From: an uncultured Clostridia bacterium
Lineage (GTDB): Bacteria; Bacillota; Clostridia; Christensenellales; Borkfalkiaceae
Assembly: GCA_947630705.1 (NCBI GenBank)
Contig: CANRIK010000018.1
Coordinates: forward strand, 186,001 to 250,000
Direction of reading: 5' to 3'
Length of the DNA stretch: 64,000 nt
A model generated the notes under the pieces. The model did not search any database, had not been told where the DNA came from, and worked only from the letters and a program-made list of their open reading frames with translations. This document shows, piece by piece, positions 1 through 9,629 of this stretch (position 1 is the first letter of the stretch; each line of letters opens with the position of its first letter). A program made the position numbers and the translations under genes.

Positions 1-252
1 CTCGCATTTTACGATACCCAAATTTTTTAAAAGCCTCAACTGGTGCGAAACGGTCGTTTGGTTGATATCAAGTACGCGTGAAATGTCGGTAACGCACATT
101 TCGGATATTGCCAACGCCGACAACATTCTGACTCTCGTCGGATCTGCAAAAATCGAAAAGAAACATACTATGCTGTCGAGCACGTCGCCGTCGGGAACGT
201 ACTCTCTTACCAAATCTTTTGTACGTCTGTCTAAAAGCATTGTGTCCTGCAT
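1..252 (-). CDS. ArsR-family winged-helix transcriptional regulator (partial, runs off left edge)
   Basis: Minus-strand reading from ATG at 252: MQDTMLLDRRTKDLVREYVPDGDVLDS..FFSIFADPTRVRMLSALAISEMCVTDISRVLDINQTTVSHQLRLLKNLGIVKCE; classic ArsR 'DPTRxRML..L...E.CV.D....L...QTTVSHQLRLL'. Confidence 0.9.
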   Translation of the reverse strand, partial: MQDTMLLDRRTKDLVREYVPDGDVLDSIVCFFSIFADPTRVRMLSALAISEMCVTDISRVLDINQTTVSHQLRLLKNLGIVKCE

Positions 253-342
253 ACGTCCACCTCCGCTTTTAATTATAAGCTCCGTATGCTAATATGTCAA
301 AGCGTTATAAAGACGCATTATGTCACAAAATGAATTAGAATG

Positions 343-558
343 TCATTTATTTTCAATAGACACAACGGTGTATCCGGCATCGGTAACCAGCGATTTGATT
401 TCCTCATCAGATACTTCCTCGCGACTGCGAATTATCGCTGTTTTTTTCTTCAATTTGACATCGACCGAAACTACATTTTTAGCCGTTGAAAGTTTATCTT
501 CCACTCTCTTTGCACAATGTTCGCAACACATACCGTCAATTGTTACTATTTTTTTCAT
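343..558 (-). other. Possible internal translation unit encoding a free 71-aa CopZ-like chaperone inside copA
   Basis: In-frame ATG at 558 preceded by GGGAG with 8-nt spacing (TTGGGAGATGTATTTATGAAAAAAATAG); downstream 71 aa is a complete HMA domain. Confidence 0.4.
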
Positions 559-2814
559 AAATACATCTCCCAAATTTGTATTTTTATAATTTTTATTTTT
601 ATAGAGCAATAACCTTAAAGCGTTCAACACAACAAACAGCGAACTGAAACTCATGCATGCGGCTGCAATCATCGGATTGAACGAAAAGCCGAGACTTGAA
701 AAAGCGCCGGCGGCAATAGGTATTGCAATAACGTTATAAATAAACGCCCAAAACAAATTCTGTTTAATATTTCGAACCGCGGCCTTGCTCAAATCAAAAA
801 CGGTGTCAAGCGTACGTAAATCCTCGCTTACAAGTACAACTCCGGCGGAATCTATGGCGACGTCCGTTCCGTTCCCCATTGCTATACCCACATCCGACTG
901 TTTAAGCGCAGGAGAATCATTTATGCCGTCGCCAACCATAGCAACGCAACCTCCTACCTGTTGGACATTGCGCACGGCATTCAGTTTATCTTCCGGTAAA
1001 ACTTCCGCCACATAATCGTCTATGCCTACGCTCGCCGCAACAGACTTTGCAGTTTTGCTCCCGTCTCCCGTCAACATGGCTACGCGCATATCTCTCTTTT
1101 TGAGAAGAGCCACCGCCTCGGCGCTCCCCTCCTTGATTGTATCGGATATGGCGAAAATCGCCAAAATCTTTTTACTGTCGGACAAATAGATAACCGTATT
1201 GCCCGAAACGGACAGTTCTTCCGCACGCTCCTTGACAGAAGAAGGTATCTTGATATTTTCGAGAAGTTTGACGTTACCTAAAAGATAAATGTCATTCCCG
1301 TATTTAGCCTTTGCACCTTTACCTGTAATATATTCGAAGTCGGTAACTTCGTAGCCGTCGCCGACATAATCTACCACGCATTTTGCCAAAGGATGATTGG
1401 AGTTTTTCTCTATTCCGCAAGCTATTTTTTCCGCTTTTTCTCGGTCATAACCGAATGTGACTACTTCCGTTACTTTCGGCTTTCCTTCCGTTATCGTCGC
1501 CGTTTTATCCAAAAGCACAGCGTTGATATCGCATAATTTTTGTAAACTTTCCGCATCTTTGTAAAGTATTCCGAGCGAAGCCGCCTTACCCGTCGCCGTC
1601 ATTATTGCAACCGGCGTTGCAAGCCCCAAAGCGCAAGGGCATGAGACGACGAGCACGCTTATTGCATAAGTCACACAGTGCTCCGGTTTAAATCCGCCGT
1701 CTATCAAAATCCAGATTATAAACGTAAGCAGAGCCAAAACCGTCACCGTCGGGACAAATATTCCGGCAACTTTATCGGCAAATTTCTGAATCGGAGCCTT
1801 GCTTGCTCCGGCTTCACGCACCATTTTAATTATTTTTGAGAGTGTTGTGTCCTCGCCAACGCGTTCGGCACGCATTCTTATTACGCCGCTCGTCACAAGC
1901 GCCGCCGAAGTAACTTCATCGCCAATAGAGACTTCGACAGGCAAACTTTCTCCGGTTATGGCGCATTTATCCACAAAAGAACTTCCGTCTACAACTGTTC
2001 CGTCAACAGGTATATATTCGCCTTGCTTTACTACAAGTATATCACCTTTCTTGACTTCCTTTACCGTAATTTGCCTCTGTTCTCCGTTCTCTTCAATCGT
2101 GACGGTATCGGGAGCAAGTTTCAATAATTTTTCTATTTCTCCGCCCGTGCGCTTTTTTGATTTTTCTTCCAACCACTTTCCGACGTCTACCAAAGTAAGA
2201 ATTGTTGCGGCTGATTCAAAATGAAGATTCATCGCATAATCCATAGCCGCCGAGTGGTCGCTTATAAAGACAAACACGGTAAGGACAAGCGAATATAGGA
2301 AAGAAACCCCCGAGCCAAGCGCGACAAGAGTATCCATATTAGGTACTTTTTTAAAAATAGCTACCGTCCCATTTTTAAAATAAGCATAATTTACGCCGAG
2401 AATCACGGCGGAGAGAATACATTGATAAAGTGCAAACCATCTGGCATTGGAATGCTCAACGTTCATATCGAGAAAAGGAGGAATCGGAGCGCTGAACATC
2501 GAGCCCATTGAAACATACATCAACGGAACAAGCAGGCACACGGATATAATAAAACGTATAAACAGTTGCTTGTCGTGCGGCGTCTGCTTTTTAACGGGCT
2601 GTTCTCCCTCATGAAATATTCCATAGCCGAGAGATACGACGGTAGAAAATATACGTTCTTCCGAAACAACATTTTCGTCGTACTCCACCCTCATGGATTT
2701 TCCCATCAGACTGACTTCACACAATGAAACTCCGTCTAATTTACCAACTGCCCTTTCGATTCCGGACGAACATGCGGAACAAGTCATTCCGGTTATATCA
2801 TATCTTGCAATCAA
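343..2814 (-). CDS. copA: Cu+-translocating P1B-type ATPase with N-terminal and C-terminal HMA (GMxCxxC) domains
   Basis: GMTCSACSSGIERAV N-term, SCPCALGLATPVA, DKTATITEGKP, GDGINDSPAL motifs; extra C-terminal MKKIVTIDGMCCEHCAKRVEDKL domain. Confidence 0.95.
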   Translation of the reverse strand: MIARYDITGMTCSACSSGIERAVGKLDGVSLCEVSLMGKSMRVEYDENVVSEERIFSTVVSLGYGIFHEGEQPVKKQTPHDKQLFIRFIISVCLLVPLMYVSMGSMFSAPIPPFLDMNVEHSNARWFALYQCILSAVILGVNYAYFKNGTVAIFKKVPNMDTLVALGSGVSFLYSLVLTVFVFISDHSAAMDYAMNLHFESAATILTLVDVGKWLEEKSKKRTGGEIEKLLKLAPDTVTIEENGEQRQITVKEVKKGDILVVKQGEYIPVDGTVVDGSSFVDKCAITGESLPVEVSIGDEVTSAALVTSGVIRMRAERVGEDTTLSKIIKMVREAGASKAPIQKFADKVAGIFVPTVTVLALLTFIIWILIDGGFKPEHCVTYAISVLVVSCPCALGLATPVAIMTATGKAASLGILYKDAESLQKLCDINAVLLDKTATITEGKPKVTEVVTFGYDREKAEKIACGIEKNSNHPLAKCVVDYVGDGYEVTDFEYITGKGAKAKYGNDIYLLGNVKLLENIKIPSSVKERAEELSVSGNTVIYLSDSKKILAIFAISDTIKEGSAEAVALLKKRDMRVAMLTGDGSKTAKSVAASVGIDDYVAEVLPEDKLNAVRNVQQVGGCVAMVGDGINDSPALKQSDVGIAMGNGTDVAIDSAGVVLVSEDLRTLDTVFDLSKAAVRNIKQNLFWAFIYNVIAIPIAAGAFSSLGFSFNPMIAAACMSFSSLFVVLNALRLLLYKNKNYKNTNLGDVFMKKIVTIDGMCCEHCAKRVEDKLSTAKNVVSVDVKLKKKTAIIRSREEVSDEEIKSLVTDAGYTVVSIENK

Positions 2815-2842
2815 ATCTACGAAACTCCTTTAATAAAATTAT

Positions 2843-2881
2843 AGCCTCAAATTCCTATTTTGTCAATAGGAATTTGAGGCT
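2843..2881 (-). terminator. Strong 17-bp perfect inverted repeat, probable terminator after ansA / upstream of copA
   Basis: AGCCTCAAATTCCTATT-ttgtc-AATAGGAATTTGAGGCT; followed on minus strand by an AT-rich tail but no clean U-run. Confidence 0.55.
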
Positions 2882-2903
2882 TATAACTTAATACACCTGA
2901 TTA

Positions 2904-3920
2904 TCAATGAATTTTTTCAAAGAAATTGTCGGAACAAAGTTCGGCGTTTATATCATTACATTTGCCGAGCGCCAGCATAACTTTGACTACCGTCATCTCA
3001 AAACTCATGTCATACGCCAAAATACATCTGTCTTTCAATTCGAAAGCACTTGCATAAACTCTTGCATGACTATCCACCGGAGATAATATTACGTTTATCC
3101 CGAGATTTCTGCAATAATCTATAAATTTCAAAACGTTAGTCTCTTCTCCGGCTGTACATACCGTGCCGCTGTGATAAAGCTCGATTATAACTGCCTTAGG
3201 CTTTTTCTGCCCGAAATTATAGTAACTGAAATCAAGGAACGAGCGCGCTCTTATGGTAACGATATCTTTGCATAAGTCGTATTTTCCATATGGTTTACGC
3301 GGTAGAGATATCTCTTCCTTTGTCGGCAAATAAGGACTTTGCGAATATAAAAACTTATCGTCCGTCCACTCACAAAGCGGCACACCCATTACGCTTGAAA
3401 ACCTGCCGCTTATCTGCTCGGCGACGGTAATCCTGCTGCCCAGATGGATATGAAGATTTTCAAAATCATTCCTGAACGAAACGTAAACTCCGCTCAACTT
3501 CTCGTTTTCGATAAACGCTACGGCTCCGGCAAAATTCTCTACACCCTTACTGCGGCTGTCGTTGAGAGGGTACAACGCCGAAACAAAGACAACAGGCACT
3601 GCGATATCGCAGAAAATCTGACTGAAAAGCGTTGACGTAAAACTCAACGTATCCGTACCGTGAGTAATAATAATACCGTCATATTTACTCTTATTTACGG
3701 CACGAAGGCAAGCCGCCATAGCTTCAAGATCGTTAAACTGTATGTTTTCGCTCAAAATATCGAGAGGACGAAGTTCATCGAATTCAATATCTGCGCCGTA
3801 TTGCCGCTTATAAAGTTCGATGAGCATGTTCTTATTGTCGGTGCTCAAATCTATTGTGTCACCACTGGCATACGAACCTATCGTTCCGCCCGTAAAAATT
3901 ACGCAAATTCTTTTATTCAT
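2904..3920 (-). CDS. ansA: L-asparaginase (type I-like)
   Basis: ICVIFTGGTIGSYAS and IIITHGTDTLSFT catalytic motifs. Confidence 0.9.
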   Translation of the reverse strand: MNKRICVIFTGGTIGSYASGDTIDLSTDNKNMLIELYKRQYGADIEFDELRPLDILSENIQFNDLEAMAACLRAVNKSKYDGIIITHGTDTLSFTSTLFSQIFCDIAVPVVFVSALYPLNDSRSKGVENFAGAVAFIENEKLSGVYVSFRNDFENLHIHLGSRITVAEQISGRFSSVMGVPLCEWTDDKFLYSQSPYLPTKEEISLPRKPYGKYDLCKDIVTIRARSFLDFSYYNFGQKKPKAVIIELYHSGTVCTAGEETNVLKFIDYCRNLGINVILSPVDSHARVYASAFELKDRCILAYDMSFEMTVVKVMLALGKCNDINAELCSDNFFEKIH

Positions 3921-3932
3921 ATACGTGTTTAA

Positions 3933-5309
3933 TCAAAGACTGCCTACGGTTCGAGGAAACAGCAAAGTATCCCTTATATTTTGCACTCCGGTTATATACA
4001 TAAGAATACGTTCGAGTCCGAGACCAAAACCGCTGTGAGGAACCGTGCCGTATTTTCTCAAATCAAGATATTCGCGATATGACTCAATGGGCATATTGCG
4101 AATTTTCATGGCTTTTTCGAGCTTTTCCATATCAGCTTCGCGTTCGCTGCAACCGATAATCTCTCCTATGCCGGGCACAAGCAAGTCGGTTGCCGCAACA
4201 GTTTTTCCGTCCGGATTCTGTTTCATATAGAAAGCCTTAATATCGGCAGGATAATCTACAACGAATACGGGCTTCTTATAATACTCCTCGGTAAGGTATC
4301 TCTCATGTTCGGTTTGCAGGTCGCAACCCCATTCTACGGGATATTTGAATTCTCTGCCTGACTTTTTAAGAACTTCCACCGCTTCGGTATAAGTGATTTT
4401 TGCAAAGTCGCTGCTTACAACCGCATTCAATTTATCCAGCAAACCTTTCTCCGCCCGTTCATTGAAATATGCAAGTTCTTCCGGACAATTATCTATTACA
4501 TATTTGATTATGGACTTAATAAAGTCCTCCGCTATCTCAATAATATCGTGAATGTCCGCAAAACATACCTCCGGTTCTATCTGCCAGAATTCAGCGGCGT
4601 GCCTTGTGGTGTTACTGTGTTCTGCGCGAAACGTAGGTCCGAAAGTATATATTTTCCCGAGTCCGGTCGCCGCCATTTCACCTTCAAGCTGTCCGGAAAC
4701 CGTCAAATTTGCTCTCCGACCGAAGAAATCCTGTGAATAATATTCCTGCTCCGTTTTGCAATCGGTTTTCCAAGGCATCGTTGTGGCACGGAACATTTCG
4801 CCGGCTCCTTCACAGTCGCTTCCCGTTATTATGGGTGTATGCACATACTTATAACCATGCTCCTGAAAATACTTATGAATGGCAAATGAAAGTTTATCCC
4901 TTACTGCAAACACTGCCTCAAAATATTTCGTACGAGGTCTTAAATGAGGTATCGTACGAAGAAATTCCAGCGTATGATGCTTTTTTTGCAGAGGATAGTC
5001 CTGCGGACAGCCGCCCAAAACGGTTACTTCCTTTACCGGCATTTCAAAACCGTTTCTTTCGGAAGGAATAAATTCTCCGGTTACTTTAAGTGCGGCGCCG
5101 ACAACCAACGCACCCTTATAAGAATCGGCGGCAAGTTTTTCCTTGTCGAATATCAACTGAATATTTTTGAGACAAGTGCCGTCGTTCAATTCAATAAAGA
5201 CTATGCTCTTCGAATCGCGCCATGTCCTGACCCAGCCGCAAACCGTCTGCTCGGAATTTACATATTTTGCGGAATTTTCAAAGAGCTCTTTTATATCTGT
5301 ATGTTTCAT
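3933..5309 (-). CDS. asnS: Asparagine--tRNA ligase
   Basis: Class II aaRS, MKHTDIKELFENSAKYVNSEQTVCGWVRTWRDSK..; C-term GTVPHSGFGLGLERILMYITGVQNIRDTLLFPRT. Start moved to the MKHTDIK Met with an SD. Confidence 0.95.
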   Translation of the reverse strand: MKHTDIKELFENSAKYVNSEQTVCGWVRTWRDSKSIVFIELNDGTCLKNIQLIFDKEKLAADSYKGALVVGAALKVTGEFIPSERNGFEMPVKEVTVLGGCPQDYPLQKKHHTLEFLRTIPHLRPRTKYFEAVFAVRDKLSFAIHKYFQEHGYKYVHTPIITGSDCEGAGEMFRATTMPWKTDCKTEQEYYSQDFFGRRANLTVSGQLEGEMAATGLGKIYTFGPTFRAEHSNTTRHAAEFWQIEPEVCFADIHDIIEIAEDFIKSIIKYVIDNCPEELAYFNERAEKGLLDKLNAVVSSDFAKITYTEAVEVLKKSGREFKYPVEWGCDLQTEHERYLTEEYYKKPVFVVDYPADIKAFYMKQNPDGKTVAATDLLVPGIGEIIGCSEREADMEKLEKAMKIRNMPIESYREYLDLRKYGTVPHSGFGLGLERILMYITGVQNIRDTLLFPRTVGSL

Positions 5310-5339
5310 AAACTTCTCACCTATATTATTCACGAAAAT

Positions 5340-5364
5340 ACGGACTACCTATACGGCAGTCCGT
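5340..5364 (-). terminator. Hairpin terminator after rpmF
   Basis: ACGGACT...AGTCCGT stem followed on minus strand by ATTTTCG. Confidence 0.5.
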
Positions 5365-5371
5365 TTGATTT

Positions 5372-5560
5372 TCAGTCTTTCTTTGCGTCTTGTGAAATCA
5401 CTTCGACTTTATCGTAGTATCCGCAGTTTCCGCAAACCCTGTGAGCCTGCATCATCTGATGACAGTGAGGGCACTCCACAAGCGTAGGCGCTGTCGCCGT
5501 GTAATTGGCAAATCTCTTGTTGGTTCTGCTTTTAGATTGTTTTCTCTTGGGTACCGCCAT
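5372..5560 (-). CDS. rpmF: 50S ribosomal protein L32
   Basis: MAVPKRKQSKSRTNKRFANY..CPHCHQMMQAHRVCGNCGYY. Confidence 0.97.
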   Translation of the reverse strand: MAVPKRKQSKSRTNKRFANYTATAPTLVECPHCHQMMQAHRVCGNCGYYDKVEVISQDAKKD

Positions 5561-5576
5561 AATTAAACACCTCTTT

Positions 5577-5984
5577 TTACTTATTAGTTACGTCAATACC
5601 CGTGCAACCCTCTCTGCAAAGAATTATGTCGGGCTGACTTATAAGTATTGCATCGTCAACGGCGGATTTAAGATTTAATCTTATTCCGTCATAAAAATAG
5701 TTATCGTCGTCTTTCTGCGTCACATACAAAACGTCGGAAGTAAAAGAAATTTCCTTTCTTGCGGCATTTAAACAGTATGAACATTGTCCGGAAATTACAT
5801 AGTTTACAGTCAACTCTATATCTACGCTGTCGTCCTCGCAAATCAAGTACGACCCCGAAACACTTACATTCCCGTCTATTTTGCACAGGGGAATCAAGCA
5901 TAAATCTGTCGGGGGCTCGTAATCGAAATGAAATTCGCCTTCATACTTTTTAAGAGCGTTTAATTTTCTAACTTCAATTTCCAT
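5577..5984 (-). CDS. YceD/DUF177 family protein
   Basis: Position immediately upstream of rpmF; CSYCLNAARKE and CREGCTGID Cys motifs typical of DUF177. Confidence 0.8.
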   Translation of the reverse strand: MEIEVRKLNALKKYEGEFHFDYEPPTDLCLIPLCKIDGNVSVSGSYLICEDDSVDIELTVNYVISGQCSYCLNAARKEISFTSDVLYVTQKDDDNYFYDGIRLNLKSAVDDAILISQPDIILCREGCTGIDVTNK

Positions 5985-6060
5985 AACAAAGCCGACTATC
6001 AAATTATATTATAAGGGATTTGCTTTGTCAACTCGTTTTACGCCGCAATAACTATATTTT

Positions 6061-7257
6061 TTATAAAAGTTCCGCCGTCTCTCTTGCTATTACAAGTTCC
6101 TCGTTCGTAGGTATAACAAGTACCTTGACTTTGGAATTTTTTGCGGAAATTTCACGAATCGAACCGTCGTTTTTACCCTTATTTGCCTGTTGATTGAGTT
6201 TTACGCCGAGGAATTGAAGCCCGTCGCAAACCGCAGCGCGTACGGTAGGCGTATTTTCTCCTATGCCGGCTGTAAATACGATACAGTTAAGTCCGCCCAT
6301 CGCCGCCGCATAAGAACCGATGTATTTTTTAGTCTGATATGCAAACATGTCCAAAGCAAGTTGACAACGCGCATTTCCTTTCTTTGCTCCGGCAATAAGG
6401 TCTCTGAAATCGCTCGAAACTCCGGAAATTCCGGCAACGCCGCATTTTTTGTTGAGATAAGTTATTACGTCTGCGTGAGATAACCCCTTCTTTCTTGCCA
6501 AAAATTCAACGGCGGACGCATCAATATCGCCGGAGCGAGTTCCCATAAGAATACCTGCAAGAGGCGTAAAGCCCATCGAAGTATCTACGCATTTTCCGCC
6601 GTCAACGGCAGAAATCGACGAACCGTTGCCCAAATGACATGTGACGATTTTAAGTTCTTCGGGCTTTTTGCCGAGATATTTTGCGGCCTCTGCCGAAACG
6701 AATTTGTGGCTTGTTCCGTGGAAACCATATTTTCTTACGCCGTAATTTTTATAGTCATCGTAATCGATGCCGTAAAGATATGCTTTTTCGGGCATCGTGG
6801 CATGGAATGAAGTATCGAACACGAGCGCCATAGGCGTCCCGGGCATAACTTCCATACATGCGCGCAGTCCAGTAACTGCCGGAGGATTATGAAGAGGCGC
6901 GAGCTCGAACGTCTTTTCTTCAAGAGTTTTTATTACCTCTTCTGTTACGAGAGTAGTCTTTTTGAAATATTCGCCGCTGGCAACCATTCTATGTCCAACC
7001 GCGCCTATTTCTTCCATAGAACTGATTACTCCCACTTCTTCGTCCTTCAACGCGTTAAGCACCAACTCTATGGCAACTTTATGGTTGGGCATAGGCTGAT
7101 TAAAGACCTTCTCCTTCCCATTGCCCTTGGCTTTTAACAGAGAACCTATAATTCCTATTCTTTCACATCCGCCCTTTGCAATAACTTTCTCTGTCTCCAT
7201 ATCAATGAGCTGATATTTCAGTGAAGAACTGCCGGCGTTTACTACAAGTATTTTCAT
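6061..7257 (-). CDS. ackA: Acetate kinase
   Basis: MKILVVNAGSSSLKYQLID; HGTSHKFVS; GNGSSISAVDGGKCVDTSMGFTPLAG. Confidence 0.97.
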   Translation of the reverse strand: MKILVVNAGSSSLKYQLIDMETEKVIAKGGCERIGIIGSLLKAKGNGKEKVFNQPMPNHKVAIELVLNALKDEEVGVISSMEEIGAVGHRMVASGEYFKKTTLVTEEVIKTLEEKTFELAPLHNPPAVTGLRACMEVMPGTPMALVFDTSFHATMPEKAYLYGIDYDDYKNYGVRKYGFHGTSHKFVSAEAAKYLGKKPEELKIVTCHLGNGSSISAVDGGKCVDTSMGFTPLAGILMGTRSGDIDASAVEFLARKKGLSHADVITYLNKKCGVAGISGVSSDFRDLIAGAKKGNARCQLALDMFAYQTKKYIGSYAAAMGGLNCIVFTAGIGENTPTVRAAVCDGLQFLGVKLNQQANKGKNDGSIREISAKNSKVKVLVIPTNEELVIARETAELL

Positions 7258-7284
7258 TTTATTTCCCTCTTCAAATTTTTTTAA

Positions 7285-8289
7285 TTATTCGGCCTGTAAT
7301 GCCGTTACAGCTACTGTTGCGACAATATCTTCCACATTGCAGCCCCTCGAAAGATCGTTCAAAGGCTTTGCAAAACCCTGACATACGGGACCGATTGCCA
7401 TATAACCGCCGAAACGCTGTGCAATTTTATAACCGATATTGCCCGCGTTGATATTGGGGAACACAAATACGTTCGCATGTCCGGCCACTTTCGAGCCGGG
7501 AGCTTTTAATTGCCCAACTTCGGGAGCGACTGCGGCGTCAAACTGGAATTCGCCGTCGAGAGCGAGATCGGGCGCCGCTTCTTTGGCCAGTGCCGTTGCC
7601 TGCTGTACCTTGGGAACGGATTGAGTAAATTTATCGTCGTTGCCGCTACCCTTTGTAGAGAACGAAAGCATTGCCACTCTGGGCTCTATTCCGGCTATGG
7701 ATTTTGCCGTTTTTGCGGAAGTAATGGCTATATCCGCCAACTGCTCGGCCGTGGGTTCGATGTTAATCGCACAGTCGGCAAATACGGCTACGCCGTCGGG
7801 ATTGTAAGGATTCTTTTTGTCGGGAGCAATCATTATGAAACAGCTCGAAACGGTCTTGATGCCGGGAGCGGTTTTGACTACCTGCAACCCGGGACGCAAG
7901 GTGTTTGCGGTTGAATGGCAAGCACCGGAGACATAGCCGTCCACATCGCCTGCTTTAAGCATAAGCGCACCGAACATAGTTCTGTCTTTCGCCTGCTCTT
8001 TTGCCTGCTCCTCGGTCATTCCTTTCGCTTTTCTTGCCTCGTAGAGAATTTCCGCATACTTTTCGGTCTTACCCGAAGTGAGCGGATCTATTAAGGTAAT
8101 TCCCGTAAGGTCCACATTCGGAGCTACTTTTTTACATTCGGCTTCGTTGCCTATCAAAACAATTTTAGCAATGCCCTCTCTGGTTATTTGAGCCGCAGCC
8201 TCGACCACGCGCTTGTCCTCGCCCTCGCATAAAACGATTGTCTTCTTGCGAGACGCCGCTTTTGCCTTGATTTCATCAAGTAATGACAT
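7285..8289 (-). CDS. pta: Phosphate acetyltransferase
   Basis: YVSGACHSTANTLRPGLQVVKTAPGIKTVSS; PNINAGNIGYKIAQRFGGYMAIGPVCQGFAKPLNDLSRGC. Confidence 0.96.
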   Translation of the reverse strand: MSLLDEIKAKAASRKKTIVLCEGEDKRVVEAAAQITREGIAKIVLIGNEAECKKVAPNVDLTGITLIDPLTSGKTEKYAEILYEARKAKGMTEEQAKEQAKDRTMFGALMLKAGDVDGYVSGACHSTANTLRPGLQVVKTAPGIKTVSSCFIMIAPDKKNPYNPDGVAVFADCAINIEPTAEQLADIAITSAKTAKSIAGIEPRVAMLSFSTKGSGNDDKFTQSVPKVQQATALAKEAAPDLALDGEFQFDAAVAPEVGQLKAPGSKVAGHANVFVFPNINAGNIGYKIAQRFGGYMAIGPVCQGFAKPLNDLSRGCNVEDIVATVAVTALQAE

Positions 8290-8400
8290 ATCATTTCTCC
8301 TTAAAATACTTTATTTTTACGGCAAACCGATATATAATAAGTTTACCGACGTTCCAACGGATATATTATATAACAGTTTTTTTTGATTGTAAAGTTTAAA

Positions 8401-9561
8401 ATGAAAATTTGTGCTATAATTTGCGAATTTAATCCGTTTCATAACGGACATAAATACATTATCGAACAGGCGCGCAAACTATCCGGATGCGATTTAGTAC
8501 TGTGTATTATGAGCGGAAGTTTCACCCAACGCGGAGATTTATGCATTTCGGATAAATTTACACGAGCGAGGCATGCGGTTACCTGCGGCGCTGACGCAGT
8601 TATCGAACTTCCCACCGCATTCTCTGTTTCGCCTGCGGAGATATTTGCTTCGGGAGCAATAAAAATTATTAACTCCATTCCCGATATCTCCACGCTTTGT
8701 TTCGGCTGTGAAAACCCGAATGCGGATTTTGAAAAATCCGCATTACTTCTCATTGAAGAAGCCGAAAATTTTAAAAAAGTCATGTACTCTGATCTTTCGG
8801 AGGGAAAAAGTTTTATAAAAAGCTATGCTGATGCATTTGCCTTCGTCGGCGGCGACGCCGAACTCTTGACGAAGCCAAATAATATTTTGGCTGTCGAATA
8901 TGCCAAAGCCGCAATAAAATCAAATTCAAAAATCGCACTGTTACCCGTCAAACGCGTCGGAAATAATTTCGGCGACGATACCCTTTGCGAAGAATTTTCG
9001 TCGGCAAGCGCAATAAGAAAAAATCTATCTTCGCCCACAGTCAAAAATAATGTCCCCTTTTGCGTTTACAAAGATTTAAAGCCCATTTCCAATGAACTTT
9101 CGCGATTCGAAGATCTTTTACGCTTTAAACTGCTATGTTCGTCGTCCGAAACTCTTATCAAAATTTACGGTTGCACGGAAGGACTTGAAAATAATTTAAT
9201 AAACAAATCGGATTTGCCTTATGAACAGCTTATAAATTGCACAGTTGGAAAGAGATATACGCAATCAAGAATCAAAAGGATTCTGCTTTCGAATTTACTC
9301 AATATTTATGCAGATGATTGCGAACTTTATTTAAAATCGGACTTATATATTAAACCGTTGGTTATCAAAAACGAAAAAGCCGACGCCTTTATGTCTGCGC
9401 TTGCACGAGCCGATTATCCTCTAATTATGCGACAAAGAGACCTTTCCGCTCTCGATAAAACGGCAAAAAAATGTCTTGATTCGGATATTTTTTCCGGTAA
9501 AGTTCATAATTTCATATTCAATAGGCCCAACGCAGATTTTGAATATCCGTTATTTATTTAA
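8401..9561 (+). CDS. tmcAL: tRNA(Met) cytidine acetate ligase (TmcAL/YlbM family nucleotidyltransferase)
   Basis: MKICAIICEFNPFHNGHKYIIEQARKLSGCDLVLCIMSGSFTQRGD. Confidence 0.9.
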   Translation: MKICAIICEFNPFHNGHKYIIEQARKLSGCDLVLCIMSGSFTQRGDLCISDKFTRARHAVTCGADAVIELPTAFSVSPAEIFASGAIKIINSIPDISTLCFGCENPNADFEKSALLLIEEAENFKKVMYSDLSEGKSFIKSYADAFAFVGGDAELLTKPNNILAVEYAKAAIKSNSKIALLPVKRVGNNFGDDTLCEEFSSASAIRKNLSSPTVKNNVPFCVYKDLKPISNELSRFEDLLRFKLLCSSSETLIKIYGCTEGLENNLINKSDLPYEQLINCTVGKRYTQSRIKRILLSNLLNIYADDCELYLKSDLYIKPLVIKNEKADAFMSALARADYPLIMRQRDLSALDKTAKKCLDSDIFSGKVHNFIFNRPNADFEYPLFI

Positions 9562-9576
9562 TTTAAGAAATGTAAA

Positions 9577-9606
9577 GGAGCCGTCAAACTCGACGGCTCC
9601 TTTTTT
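9577..9606 (+). terminator. Intrinsic terminator of tmcAL
   Basis: GGAGCCGTC-aaactc-GACGGCTCC followed by TTTTTT. Confidence 0.85.
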
Positions 9607-9629
9607 AGTTTAATCAAAAAATATTGCAA

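Noticed and set aside
1799-2224. 141-aa plus-strand ORF opposite copA
   Set aside because: Antisense shadow ORF; Ser/Thr/Pro-rich composition and full overlap with a clear copA. The same applies to most plus-strand ORFs listed opposite minus-strand genes.
5372-9561. rpmF-yceD-ackA-pta with tmcAL as a new acetate-tRNA modification system
   Set aside because: This neighbourhood is, to my knowledge, recurrent in Firmicutes; the acetate link is interesting but not new.
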